Shown here one piece after another: positions 8,103-15,993 of a stretch of DNA of 60,393 nt (positions are counted from its first letter, which is position 1; each line of letters begins with the position of its first letter). The notes beneath the pieces were generated by a model that ran no database searches, was not told the origin of the DNA, and was given only the letters and a program-made list of their open reading frames with translations. Source of the stretch: GCA-1730015 sp964583825. Its GTDB lineage: Bacteria; Pseudomonadota; Gammaproteobacteria; Granulosicoccales; Granulosicoccaceae. A program made the position numbers and the translations under genes. The stretch lies in the NCBI GenBank assembly GCA_964583825.1, contig CAZOXM010000019.1, positions 1-60,393 of the forward strand. The letters are read 5' to 3'.

Positions 8103-9557
8103 GTGTGCATGGCACTGCTGCCGGCGCGCGCGGGCATTGCCGGTGTCGATCTGCAACTTGAACCGGTCGACCGGCAACACGTGCGGGTTACGCTGACCAA
8201 TCAAGGTGACCAGTCGCTGCGGTTCCTGCGATGGGGGTCTCCGTTTGAAGTTACGCTGACGGCTGATCTGTTCAGGCTCAGAGCGATAGCAACCAATCAG
8301 ATCGCACCCTTCAGCGGTCGCTACATTAAACGCATCGATCCACTGCCTGAAGATTTTATTGAGCTGGCAACCGGTGCCACCATAGAGGCGGTGATCCCGC
8401 TTGCACAGAGCTATCGGCTGCCCGCCAGTGGTGCGTATGAAATTCAACTGTCGTGGGCAATGCATCGAGGTACAGACCGCCTGTTCAGCCAGCAGCCTGT
8501 GCTATCGAGTGTGCTGGTTGCCGAACTGATTGCCCCACCGCGTGCTATCGCGGCGCTGCCGCCGCAAGTTAACGCCTGCAGTGAGGTGGAACAGGATTTC
8601 GTGCGGCAGGCGGTAACCTCCGCCGAAGCGCTGGTGATCGAGGCGCGTGATGGTCTGGCCGGCTTAACTGAAGATGGCCGATATAACTCGCCACGCTACA
8701 AGCAGTGGTTCGGTGAGTACGCGCCGGAGCGGTTTGAGCGGGTGCTCAATACCTACCGCAACCTCATTGAAGTACTCAACACGGAAACGGTGCAGTTGAG
8801 CTGTGACTGTGATCGCGCGGGGTGGTATGCTTTTGTGTATCCATCACGGGAATACAATATCTATCTGTGTCCGGCGTTCTGGCGCGCGCCTTTGCTGGGG
8901 CGGGATTCTCAGGCAGGTACGCTCATTCATGAACTCACACACTTTCCATCGATTGGTGGTACAGCGGATCATGCTTATTCAACCGAAGCGGCCAACCTCG
9001 CACCTGCACTGGCGGTCGATAATGCAGATAACTACGAATACTTCGCTGAAAATGTGCCGGCACTGCCGATATTCAACGGGGTTGAATTCACCTGGCTCGA
9101 TCCCGGTGTTGAAGTCAGCGGCGATCTGTCCGCTGGTCAGAGTCGTTTCTATAAAGTCACCGGGGCAGATGTGATTGATTTGTTTTCTGATCTCGGCGAT
9201 GCTGATCTGCTCCTTTACGATTCGGCAGCCGCCGAGACAGCAGTGTGCAGCAGACTGACCGGCGACTTCGCAGAGCGGTGCACAGCGGACCGGGATGTTG
9301 TTACCTACATCGAGGTGCAGGCTGCGACAGAGGTGAGCTATCGGTTGCTGGCAGACACGTCGCCGCTGGTACTGGTGCAGGCAGAGGAAGGGGAAGATGC
9401 CGAGGGTGCGCCAGCGCCGTCGATTGATACGGATGACAGCACCGGTACGTCATCGACGCCCGATGAAGAGGGAGGCGGTGCAGTACAGTTTTCTTTCCTG
9501 TTGCTGTGTTTCAGCCTGTTACGGCTGCGTCGCCGTCTGCCGCTGACGCATGGCTAA
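8103..9557 (+). CDS. M35-type (aspzincin) metallopeptidase with propeptide, PPC-like domain and sorting tail
   Basis: A zinc peptidase of the deuterolysin/peptidyl-Lys family: HELTH (His276-His280) is followed by GGTADHAY, in which Asp289 is the third ligand, the aspzincin hallmark. Residues about 15-130 resemble M35 propeptides, with WGSPFE, LTADLFR, GRYIKR, ATG and a final beta-strand. A pre-peptidase C-terminal-like beta domain follows the catalytic core (about 345-420), then an acidic Thr/Ser linker. The C-terminus is DEEGGGAVQFSFLL, hydrophobic residues and RLRRR, a GlyGly-CTERM-like sorting tail. The GTG start at 8103 cuts the signal peptide. The frame upstream encodes a good one (IRLTAALFCIVCMALLPARA) but offers only ATT (8073) or ATA (8067) as starts. 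Confidence 0.87.
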   Translation: MCMALLPARAGIAGVDLQLEPVDRQHVRVTLTNQGDQSLRFLRWGSPFEVTLTADLFRLRAIATNQIAPFSGRYIKRIDPLPEDFIELATGATIEAVIPLAQSYRLPASGAYEIQLSWAMHRGTDRLFSQQPVLSSVLVAELIAPPRAIAALPPQVNACSEVEQDFVRQAVTSAEALVIEARDGLAGLTEDGRYNSPRYKQWFGEYAPERFERVLNTYRNLIEVLNTETVQLSCDCDRAGWYAFVYPSREYNIYLCPAFWRAPLLGRDSQAGTLIHELTHFPSIGGTADHAYSTEAANLAPALAVDNADNYEYFAENVPALPIFNGVEFTWLDPGVEVSGDLSAGQSRFYKVTGADVIDLFSDLGDADLLLYDSAAAETAVCSRLTGDFAERCTADRDVVTYIEVQAATEVSYRLLADTSPLVLVQAEEGEDAEGAPAPSIDTDDSTGTSSTPDEEGGGAVQFSFLLLCFSLLRLRRRLPLTHG

Positions 9558-10038
9558 AGGCCTTTTTGCAAAGTTGTTTGCGCTGCTCTTGTCGGGCAGT
9601 GCAAGCGGTTGCGCCGACAGCGCAGGTACACTGCAGTCAACCGTGCTCGATGCCGGGCTGACCCCGGTTCAGCCCCTCTACACAGCCGATGCCGTAATCA
9701 CTGTGCGATACTTTTTACACAATCGCAGTGATGCACCGGTAACCTTGCTGCCGTGGGGGACGCCGCTTGAAAAACCGCTGACCGCTGATTGTTTTGATGT
9801 ATTTGTCGATGGTCGTGCGCTGCCGTACAACGGCATGATGGTCAAGCGGATGGCACCGGGTGCCGCGGACCATCTCACACTGGCAGCGGGGCAGCGCACT
9901 GAAGCGATTGTCGAGTTGTCCCCTTCGTACGACATGCGTGCTCCCGGTCGCTACACCGTGAAGCTTAAACAAGATCACGGCGTACCGGGTGACGGTTGGC
10001 GCATCGTGACCGAAGCAATCGATATTGTGCGTGAATAA
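9550..10038 (+). CDS. Free-standing M35-propeptide-like exported protein
   Basis: A 162-residue protein that starts 8 bp before the peptidase stop codon, so it is probably translationally coupled to it. It has a signal peptide with possible lipobox (SASGC, cysteine near residue 21). The mature part aligns along its length with the N-terminal domain of the upstream peptidase. Shared positions include WGTPLE against WGSPFE, LTADCF against LTADLF, an MVKR/YIKR motif, LAAGQRTEAIVEL against LATGATIEAVIPL, SYDM/SYRL, and a final AxGxYxxxL strand. In M35 enzymes this domain is the propeptide that folds and silences the enzyme. A role as inhibitor, chaperone or immunity-like partner is my inference; no catalytic residues are seen. 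Confidence 0.82.
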   Translation: MAKGLFAKLFALLLSGSASGCADSAGTLQSTVLDAGLTPVQPLYTADAVITVRYFLHNRSDAPVTLLPWGTPLEKPLTADCFDVFVDGRALPYNGMMVKRMAPGAADHLTLAAGQRTEAIVELSPSYDMRAPGRYTVKLKQDHGVPGDGWRIVTEAIDIVRE

Positions 10039-10048
10039 CGCTGATTCG

Positions 10049-11602
10049 ATGAACACTATAGAGCACTGGTCTGTTGCCAAGCAGGCAGTGGTTTCAAAGC
10101 GCGGTGTTGTTGCCGCGCAGGATCAGCGGGCCGCCGCAGTGGGGGCGCGTGTGCTCGGTGACGGCGGCAACGCAGTCGATGCCGCGGTCGCCACCGCATT
10201 CGCGCTCGGCGTGGTGGAACCATGGATGTGCGGGTTAGGCGGCAGTGGCTATCTGCTGGTGTGGAACGCGGCAACAAAGCGGGCCGAAGTGTTCGATTTT
10301 CAGGGGGTGCTGGCAGGTGCAACTGACCCGGCGCAGTATCCGCTCGACCCGATGGTGCCAGTCAGCACCATGGGCTTCCCCGGTGTTAAAAATGAGTTGA
10401 ACACGGTGGGCTATCGATCGGTATCGATCCCCGGTGCGGTCAGGGGGCTTTGTGAAGCGCTGGATGCGTACGGTGCGAAGAAGCTTGATGCTGTGTTGTC
10501 ACCGGTGATCGATCTGGCACGTGCCGGAGTGGGTGTTAGCTGGTTTACCACGCTCCAAATTGCACTGGCGGCCAGAGAGCTTCAGGCAGACAAGGCCGCC
10601 GGTCAGCTGTTTATGCCGGGTGGTAACCCGTTGCTGCCGGACTCGGTGTTACACAATAAGCCACTGACACGTTCACTCGAAACACTGGCGGCTCAGGGCC
10701 CCGATGCCATGTATGGCGGCAGCCTTGGCGCACGAATGGTGGAAGATCTGCAGGCCGGTGGCAGTGTAATAGCACTTGAAGACTTCGCGCGGTATCAGGT
10801 GGTGCGATCGGAAAGTCTGTGTGCAGAACATCGCGGCTATCAGGTGCATACCGCCGGTGCCACCAGTGGCGGGCCGCGTTTGCTGGATACGCTTAAGTTC
10901 GTTGAAGCACAGCTTGATGTTAATCGCGGTATCGGCCCGCACAGCTGGCTTGTGTATGCGCGTGCCTTGAGTGAGGCCTGGCGCGCGCACAGCGAGCGCA
11001 TCGGCAGGGCAACCGAAGTGAGTGGCTGCACCACTCACCTCAGCGTGGTGGATGAAGCGGGCAATATGGTCGCGCTGACTTATACCCTGTTGAGTCGGTT
11101 TGGCTCCGGTGTATTGCTGCCGCAAACCGGCATTCTGATGAACAATGCGGTTTCCTACTTTGATCCGCGCCCCGGTTATCCAACCAGTATGGCATCCGGT
11201 CGTCGAATCAATGCCAGCAACATGTGTCCGACGATTGCCGTCAGGGATAACGGTGACGGTTTTGCAGTCGGCGCATCCGGTGCAAATTTTATTATGCCGT
11301 GCACCACTATTATTACTGCGTTAATGATCGATTTCGGTTTAAGCCTTGAAGCGGCGTTTAACTGCGCGCGGCTCGATGTCTCCGAGGCCGGTCGACTGCG
11401 TGCGGACCCATTGCTGGGCGATGATGTGATCAACACACTGTCTGAAGAGTTTGCACTGGAGCAGGCGCAGCGGCTGGTGTTTCCCAAGTTATACGCCGGC
11501 CCCTCCGGTGTGAGTCGCAACGGTGCCGACGGTACTTTGTGTGGTATCAATGATCCGTCGCAGCCGGTCGGTGCTGCGGTGGCGGCAGAGCGCTTTGAAT
11601 AG
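10049..11602 (+). CDS. Gamma-glutamyltransferase family protein
   Basis: A 517-residue N-terminal-nucleophile hydrolase of the GGT family. It shows the large-subunit motifs GGNAVDAAVATAFAL and GLGGSGYLLVW, and the autoprocessing site at Thr328 in GCTTHLSVVDEAGN, where cleavage would create the small subunit. Downstream are TLLSRFGSGVLLPQTGILMNN and the oxyanion-type GASGANFIM region. The ATG at 10049 is preferred over an in-frame TTG at 10025. No signal peptide is visible, so it is probably cytoplasmic, unlike classical periplasmic GGT; related enzymes hydrolyse acylated amino compounds rather than glutathione. The residue before the nucleophile is Cys instead of the usual acidic or Asn residue. 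It follows the propeptide-like gene by 10 bp, which suggests one operon. Confidence 0.88.
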   Translation: MNTIEHWSVAKQAVVSKRGVVAAQDQRAAAVGARVLGDGGNAVDAAVATAFALGVVEPWMCGLGGSGYLLVWNAATKRAEVFDFQGVLAGATDPAQYPLDPMVPVSTMGFPGVKNELNTVGYRSVSIPGAVRGLCEALDAYGAKKLDAVLSPVIDLARAGVGVSWFTTLQIALAARELQADKAAGQLFMPGGNPLLPDSVLHNKPLTRSLETLAAQGPDAMYGGSLGARMVEDLQAGGSVIALEDFARYQVVRSESLCAEHRGYQVHTAGATSGGPRLLDTLKFVEAQLDVNRGIGPHSWLVYARALSEAWRAHSERIGRATEVSGCTTHLSVVDEAGNMVALTYTLLSRFGSGVLLPQTGILMNNAVSYFDPRPGYPTSMASGRRINASNMCPTIAVRDNGDGFAVGASGANFIMPCTTIITALMIDFGLSLEAAFNCARLDVSEAGRLRADPLLGDDVINTLSEEFALEQAQRLVFPKLYAGPSGVSRNGADGTLCGINDPSQPVGAAVAAERFE

Positions 11603-11814
11603 CACAGCGGGCTCTCGGGAGTCTGCACAGTAGCAGTCCGCGTCGCAAGCGCGTGTCCGGTTGTGTCTGAAGAGGTTTTTATTTGAGAAGCATGGTTGTT
11701 CATACGCGAGGAAAATAAAGGCGTATTCAGTCGCAATCCGGTGCGCTCGCAGTAGCACAGGTGCTGCCGCACAAACCCTGGCCTGCATCATCCACCGGCA
11801 TTATTCATCTGCAT

Positions 11815-11962
11815 TATTTAAAAATGGCGATGCTCCGTGAAAGAGCAGGTTAGCAGGATGTTGAAAAACTATTGCGCCAGGTCTGAGGGTGTTCTATTCC
11901 CCCTCAAAATGCTCATTTATAACTATTTAAAAATGGCGATGCTCCGTGAAAGAGCAGGTTAG
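11815..11962. repeat. Perfect 39-bp direct repeat, possible MITE remnant
   Basis: The same 39-bp sequence, beginning TATTTAAAAATGGCGATGC and ending GAGCAGGTTAG, occurs at 11815-11853 and 11924-11962, 70 bp apart. The spacer begins CAGGATGTTGAAAAACTA and carries GGTCTGAGGGTG and CCCCCTCAAAATGCTC. Sequences of this style are common at ends of small non-autonomous elements in gammaproteobacteria, which is why I suspect a MITE or a duplication made by one. The right copy overlaps the stop codon of the GhrA-like gene (11959-11961). No transposase is present. Confidence 0.6.
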
Positions 11963-12918
11963 TAGCCACGACTGCGATCGGTTAAGTCTGCCACTGGCCT
12001 GCCTTGCATAAAGTCCTTCAGGTTGCGGGCGATTTCTTTGCCGCCTGAAACCGGGTCAATCAATGAGGCGATGTGTGGTGTGATCGTGATGTCGGGGTGG
12101 TGCCAGAACGGGTGATCTTCAGGCAGCGGTTCCTGTTGAAACACATCGAGTGTGGCGTGACTGAGTTGTCCGCTGTCGAGCGCTTCGATCAGATCCTGTT
12201 CGATCAGGTGATCGCCGCGTGCGACATTGATCAGGCCGGCTCCGGTTTTAAGTTTGCTGAATAGCGATGCGTTGAGTATGCCGCGGGTGTGGGGTGTCAG
12301 CGGCAGCAGACACACCAGCAGATTGCACTGTTCCAGAAATTGATCAAGCTGTGTTTTGTGGTAACAACAAACGCCCTCGATCGTATGTTGTTGCTGTGCC
12401 CAGCCGACGACCCGGTAGCCGAGATGTGCCAGGCTGCTCGCCGCATTGCTGCCGAGTTTGCCAAGCCCCATGATTCCGACGGTCAGTTCACTTGCCGGTG
12501 GTGTGATCAGTGGTTGCCATTGACCTTCTGATTGTGCCGTGCGTGTCGCAAACAGTTGACGGTGCTGGGCGAGCACGTGCAGGCATACGTATTCACGCAT
12601 GCGTTGCGTGAGGTCATCACCGGTGGTGCGAATAATCGGCACATGGTCTGGCAGTGCTTCATCGGCAAGTACGTGATCGATCCCTGCACCGATTGAGACA
12701 ATACAGCGCAGATGATCAAAGCCTGCCAGCCAGCCCTGCGGCGGGCTCCAGACTACTGCGTACTCGACGGCCTCGGGTGTGTCTATGTTATCCCACAGCC
12801 GGCAGTCGAGTTCGGGTAACAGGCTTTGAAGATGTGACTGCCACCAGTCTGCACGGCTGGTAGTGGCATAGATGGCGAGGATCGGTTGGCGCACTGCGCT
12901 ATGTTTTGCCCAGTTCAC
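11959..12918 (-). CDS. Glyoxylate/hydroxypyruvate reductase (GhrA-like D-2-hydroxyacid dehydrogenase)
   Basis: A 319-residue NAD(P)H-dependent reductase of the D-isomer 2-hydroxyacid dehydrogenase family, GhrA branch. The nucleotide-binding motif is GIMGLGKLGSNAASSLAHLGY, slightly modified from GxGxxG. Catalytic residues are the Arg in NVARGDHLIE, a Glu in the following helix region, and the His in TPHIASL. Such enzymes reduce glyoxylate and hydroxypyruvate in the cytoplasm. Its start overlaps the end of the aminotransferase gene by 20 bp, so the two are likely co-translated. Its stop codon lies inside the right copy of the 39-bp repeat, so the repeat has come to define the gene end. Exact substrate is unproven. 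Confidence 0.87.
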   Translation of the reverse strand: MNWAKHSAVRQPILAIYATTSRADWWQSHLQSLLPELDCRLWDNIDTPEAVEYAVVWSPPQGWLAGFDHLRCIVSIGAGIDHVLADEALPDHVPIIRTTGDDLTQRMREYVCLHVLAQHRQLFATRTAQSEGQWQPLITPPASELTVGIMGLGKLGSNAASSLAHLGYRVVGWAQQQHTIEGVCCYHKTQLDQFLEQCNLLVCLLPLTPHTRGILNASLFSKLKTGAGLINVARGDHLIEQDLIEALDSGQLSHATLDVFQQEPLPEDHPFWHHPDITITPHIASLIDPVSGGKEIARNLKDFMQGRPVADLTDRSRGY

Positions 12919-14089
12919 TGCGAATGATATTGGTGATTACCGCGATATCGTCGGTGTTAAATGTCAGTGGCAGTCGCATGTCCAGTGTGTTGGTGAGAAT
13001 TTTCATTGTCTGCGGCAGTGTCGGCGGCTGGCCGAGGTAGCGCCAGCTGTCAAAGCGGCTGGTAAAGCCCTGCGGATCACCACTGCCGAACCACTTCAGT
13101 TCAACACCGCGTTGCATACAGCGGTTAAGGAAGTCTTCGATTTCCCCGGCGGTATTGAGGCTTGTCGGTCTGAACTGGATGGAACTGCCGACATAGCACT
13201 CTGCATCGGGTCGTTCCGGCAGTTCGATACTGTTGATATTTCCCAGTCCGGTCTCTGCAGCGCGATACAGCGTATTCCAGCGCCGGCAGTTTTCGTCGAG
13301 CAATGGCAGTTGGGCGCGCAGTATCGCTGCCCTTAAGTTGTCCATACGCCCACTGTAGTTCGGTGTGTCGAGTCTGATGTCATCAAACGTGGCGGTCGCA
13401 GGTGCGGCACCGTGGCGGTCGAACAACATGTACGAGCCCGAATGCATGATAGCGCGTGCCATTGTTTCTGCGTTGTCGGTGGTTAGCAGGCCGCCTTCGC
13501 CGCTGTTCATGTGCTTGTAGGTCTGTGTGCTGAAACAGGCCACACTACCGAACGTGCCGGACGCCTTGCCATTCCAGCTCGCACCCATCGTGTGTGCGCA
13601 GTCTTCTATCAGGGTAATGCGGTATTTCTCGCACAGCGCGCTGACGGCATCCATGTCGGCCAGGTGTCCGCGCATGTGGGAGATCATGAAAAAGCGATGC
13701 TCACCGGTTTGCATCAGCGTTTCCAGGTGAGCAAGATCGACGCAGTAGTTGCGATCAATTTCTACCAGCACGGGTACGCCGCCGGCGTTGTGAATCGCGC
13801 CGGGTACGGGGGCCAGTGTAAATGCGTTGGTGAGGACTTTTTCACCGGCGCTGAGTCCGGCCGCTTTGAGTGCGACGTGCAGCGCGTAACCGCCGGAGGC
13901 ACAGGCCAGGCAGTAAGGAACGCCCAGATAATCTGAGAATTCACGCTCAAGCGCTGCGGCTTCGGCCGTTTCTCCGGGCTCGGTGTTATAGCGATGTAGC
14001 TTGCCGCTGCGCATAATTTCAACAGCGCGTTCGATACCGGCTTCGGGGATGGCTTCCTGCAGGGTAAATGGTTTATTGAAGGTATTCAT
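12899..14089 (-). CDS. DegT/DnrJ/EryC1/StrS family aminotransferase
   Basis: A 396-residue PLP enzyme of the sugar aminotransferase family. Visible features are the cofactor-phosphate region ACASGGYALHVALKAAG, the EDCAHTMGASW motif with the PLP-pyridine aspartate, and the internal-aldimine lysine Lys192 in STQTYKHMNSGEGG, as in StrS/ArnB-type enzymes. Members usually transaminate keto-sugar nucleotides for surface polysaccharides or antibiotics, but no nucleotide-sugar genes lie nearby. The gene overlaps the GhrA-like reductase, so the pair may act on a small keto or hydroxy acid instead. It is the first gene of that leftward pair. Family assignment is strong; substrate unknown. Confidence 0.87.
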   Translation of the reverse strand: MNTFNKPFTLQEAIPEAGIERAVEIMRSGKLHRYNTEPGETAEAAALEREFSDYLGVPYCLACASGGYALHVALKAAGLSAGEKVLTNAFTLAPVPGAIHNAGGVPVLVEIDRNYCVDLAHLETLMQTGEHRFFMISHMRGHLADMDAVSALCEKYRITLIEDCAHTMGASWNGKASGTFGSVACFSTQTYKHMNSGEGGLLTTDNAETMARAIMHSGSYMLFDRHGAAPATATFDDIRLDTPNYSGRMDNLRAAILRAQLPLLDENCRRWNTLYRAAETGLGNINSIELPERPDAECYVGSSIQFRPTSLNTAGEIEDFLNRCMQRGVELKWFGSGDPQGFTSRFDSWRYLGQPPTLPQTMKILTNTLDMRLPLTFNTDDIAVITNIIRSELGKT

Positions 14090-14283
14090 CGAATTGCGTG
14101 ATTTCTATCGGGTGGCCGTGCGTTGCTCACGTGAGGATACGGCATTTGCTAAAAAGTCTCGTCGGAGTACTATCTGTGGGAGACTCTGATTGTGACACTT
14201 TTACACACCAATCGACTTGGTTTTGCGCACGTAAACCTTATTGCAGAGAGTCGAACCCAATTTTTTCAAGAGGCATTCTAAAT

Positions 14284-15021
14284 ATGAGTATGGCAGGAAC
14301 GTTGGCAAAGGTCGCCATTGGTGCATTAATCGCCAAAGGTGTGAGTGGCGCAATGAAGGGCGGTGGTGCCGGAGGTGGTCTCGGTGGTTTGCTCGGCGGC
14401 GCGTTGAGCAAGGCGGGCGGTGCCGGCGGTCTGGGTGGAATGCTTGGCCAGCAGGGTCAGCAAGGCCAGCAACAGGGCGGCGGCGGTCTCGGCGGCATGC
14501 TGGGTGGTGCACTTAGCGGCCAGGGCGGCGGCCAGGGTGGCGGCCTGGGCGGTTTGCTTGATTCGCTTGGTGGTGGACAGCAGCAGGGTCAGCAGGGAGG
14601 CGGTGGCAGCCTCGGAGATCTGCTCAACTCTGCGCTTGCAGGCAACGAACAGCCGGCGGAGCCCACCGCCGAAGAACAGGCAAAGATCTGCCTGAAAGGC
14701 ATGCTCTACGCCGCGCGTTGCGACGGAGAGATTGACGCGGAAGAGCAGCAGAAAATCACCGGCCAGCTGGGTGATATTTCCCCTGAAGAAGCGGAGTTTA
14801 TCCGTCATGAGATGGCTGCCCCCATGGATGTCGACGGTTTTATTCAGGGAGTGCCCAAAGGCATGGAGCAGCAGGTGTATCTGATGTCTCTGCTTGCGAT
14901 CAATCTCGACAGTCAGGCCGAAGCGCAATATCTCGACAAGCTTGCCAAGGGGCTCAACATTGATCACGCCACCAGCAATGCGATTCATCAAAAGCTCGGG
15001 GTGCCGGCGCTGTACAGCTAA
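14284..15021 (+). CDS. DUF533 (YebE-like) membrane-associated protein with Gly/Gln-rich linker
   Basis: A 245-residue protein. It begins with a short apolar segment (AGTLAKVAIGALIAKGVSGA), followed by about 90 residues of Gly/Gln/Leu repeats (GGLGGLLGG, QQGQQGQQ). The C-terminal domain (about residues 135-245) is DUF533/TerB-like: KICLKGMLYAARCDGEIDAEEQQKI, an acidic loop and a second helical half. This matches the inner-membrane YebE family, of unknown function. The frame is open back to 14098, but the ATG at 14284 has an AAGAGG ribosome site and gives the family-typical start. A strong terminator follows. The Gly-rich region explains the low complexity at 14360-14630. Confidence 0.85.
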   Translation: MSMAGTLAKVAIGALIAKGVSGAMKGGGAGGGLGGLLGGALSKAGGAGGLGGMLGQQGQQGQQQGGGGLGGMLGGALSGQGGGQGGGLGGLLDSLGGGQQQGQQGGGGSLGDLLNSALAGNEQPAEPTAEEQAKICLKGMLYAARCDGEIDAEEQQKITGQLGDISPEEAEFIRHEMAAPMDVDGFIQGVPKGMEQQVYLMSLLAINLDSQAEAQYLDKLAKGLNIDHATSNAIHQKLGVPALYS

Positions 15022-15037
15022 CCCTTTGATGGTTTGC

Positions 15038-15063
15038 AAAAAGGGGCTTCGGCCCCTTTTTTT
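15038..15063 (+). terminator. Rho-independent terminator after the DUF533 gene
   Basis: AAGGGGC-TTCG-GCCCCTT forms a GC-rich stem with a stable TTCG tetraloop, preceded by A's and followed by a run of seven T's. It begins 17 bp after the DUF533 stop and lies between convergent genes, so it may also stop transcription of the short-chain dehydrogenase gene from the other strand. Confidence 0.92.
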
Positions 15064-15074
15064 ACGACTGGGCT

Positions 15075-15836
15075 TTATGCCAGGCCAATGTGCCTGCGGA
15101 TTGCTTCGTCCTTCAGTGATACTTCCTCACCGGCATAATTTGCTGCCGCCTCGGTGCAAAGCCACACAATGGCACGCGCCGGCCACTCCGGTGCGATGTG
15201 GTCCGACGGGTCGAGTTTGCTGACCGGATTGATGCCGGAGGCCTTGATCAGTACCTGCATTTCCGTCGCTACGGTGCCGGGGCTCAGGCCGACCACGCGT
15301 ACACCGCTTTCCGATGACTCCTTGTGTGCGCACTGGGTCAGCATTGCCGCGGCAGCCTTTGCCGCACAGTAGTGGCTCCACCCCTCAAGGGCGCTGTACG
15401 CAGCACCCGACCCGACATTGACGATGACACCACGCTGTTGCGCCTGCATCAATGGCAGCGCTGCGCGCATTCCATGATAGACCCCCTTGAAGTTGATGTC
15501 GGCGGCGTGGCCCCATACGTCCGGGTCCGACGTGGCGAGGTGCCCGATCGGTTCGATAACACCGGCATTGTTCACCAGTATGTCCATGCGACCGAAAGTC
15601 GATTCGCAATGGGATATCAGCCCCTGCACGTCTTTGTAATTACTGACATCGCAGGTGACGGCTTCGGCTTGCCCTCCGTTGTCGCGGATAACCTGCGCAT
15701 TGTGGCGAATAGTGGACTCTGAGCGGGCAGCCAGGATGACCATCGCACCGACGTTGGCGAGTTCTGCTGCCGCGGCGGCGCCGATACCCCGACTGGCACC
15801 GGTGACGATGGCTGCTTTTCCCTTAAGCTCATGCAT
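15075..15836 (-). CDS. Short-chain dehydrogenase/reductase (SDR)
   Basis: A 253-residue classical SDR. The cofactor motif TGASRGIG is at residues 12-19, NNAG near 89, the catalytic Ser in NVGSGAAY, and the YCAAK motif (Tyr/Lys pair) near 155. A PGTV segment follows the active site. The frame is open to 16097, but the ATG at 15836 gives the normal start MHELKGKAAIVTGAS and family length. It diverges from lpxL, with the shared promoter region between 15837 and 15993. It is a cytoplasmic NAD(P)-dependent oxidoreductase, but the substrate cannot be told from sequence or neighbours. Confidence 0.9.
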   Translation of the reverse strand: MHELKGKAAIVTGASRGIGAAAAAELANVGAMVILAARSESTIRHNAQVIRDNGGQAEAVTCDVSNYKDVQGLISHCESTFGRMDILVNNAGVIEPIGHLATSDPDVWGHAADINFKGVYHGMRAALPLMQAQQRGVIVNVGSGAAYSALEGWSHYCAAKAAAAMLTQCAHKESSESGVRVVGLSPGTVATEMQVLIKASGINPVSKLDPSDHIAPEWPARAIVWLCTEAAANYAGEEVSLKDEAIRRHIGLA

Positions 15837-15993
15837 TGGCGTGTTCTCGGTTTTTGTTGTTGTGTTGCCTATGATACCGCAGCGCCGGAAATGGAAAAGG
15901 TCACCGTTGCGTAAGGCTGCCACACCGATAGCGGCTGGGAACTGAGTGCATCGGTCGTTATAATCGCAGGCTTGAAAAGACCATCCGGTATTC

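Noticed and set aside
11176..11772. A 198-codon minus-strand frame at the end of the gamma-glutamyltransferase gene
   Set aside because: It mostly overlaps a well-supported gene and has no recognisable motif or ribosome site.
14360..14630. Gly/Gln-rich repetitive DNA considered as a separate repeat element
   Set aside because: It is the coding sequence of the low-complexity linker in the DUF533 protein.
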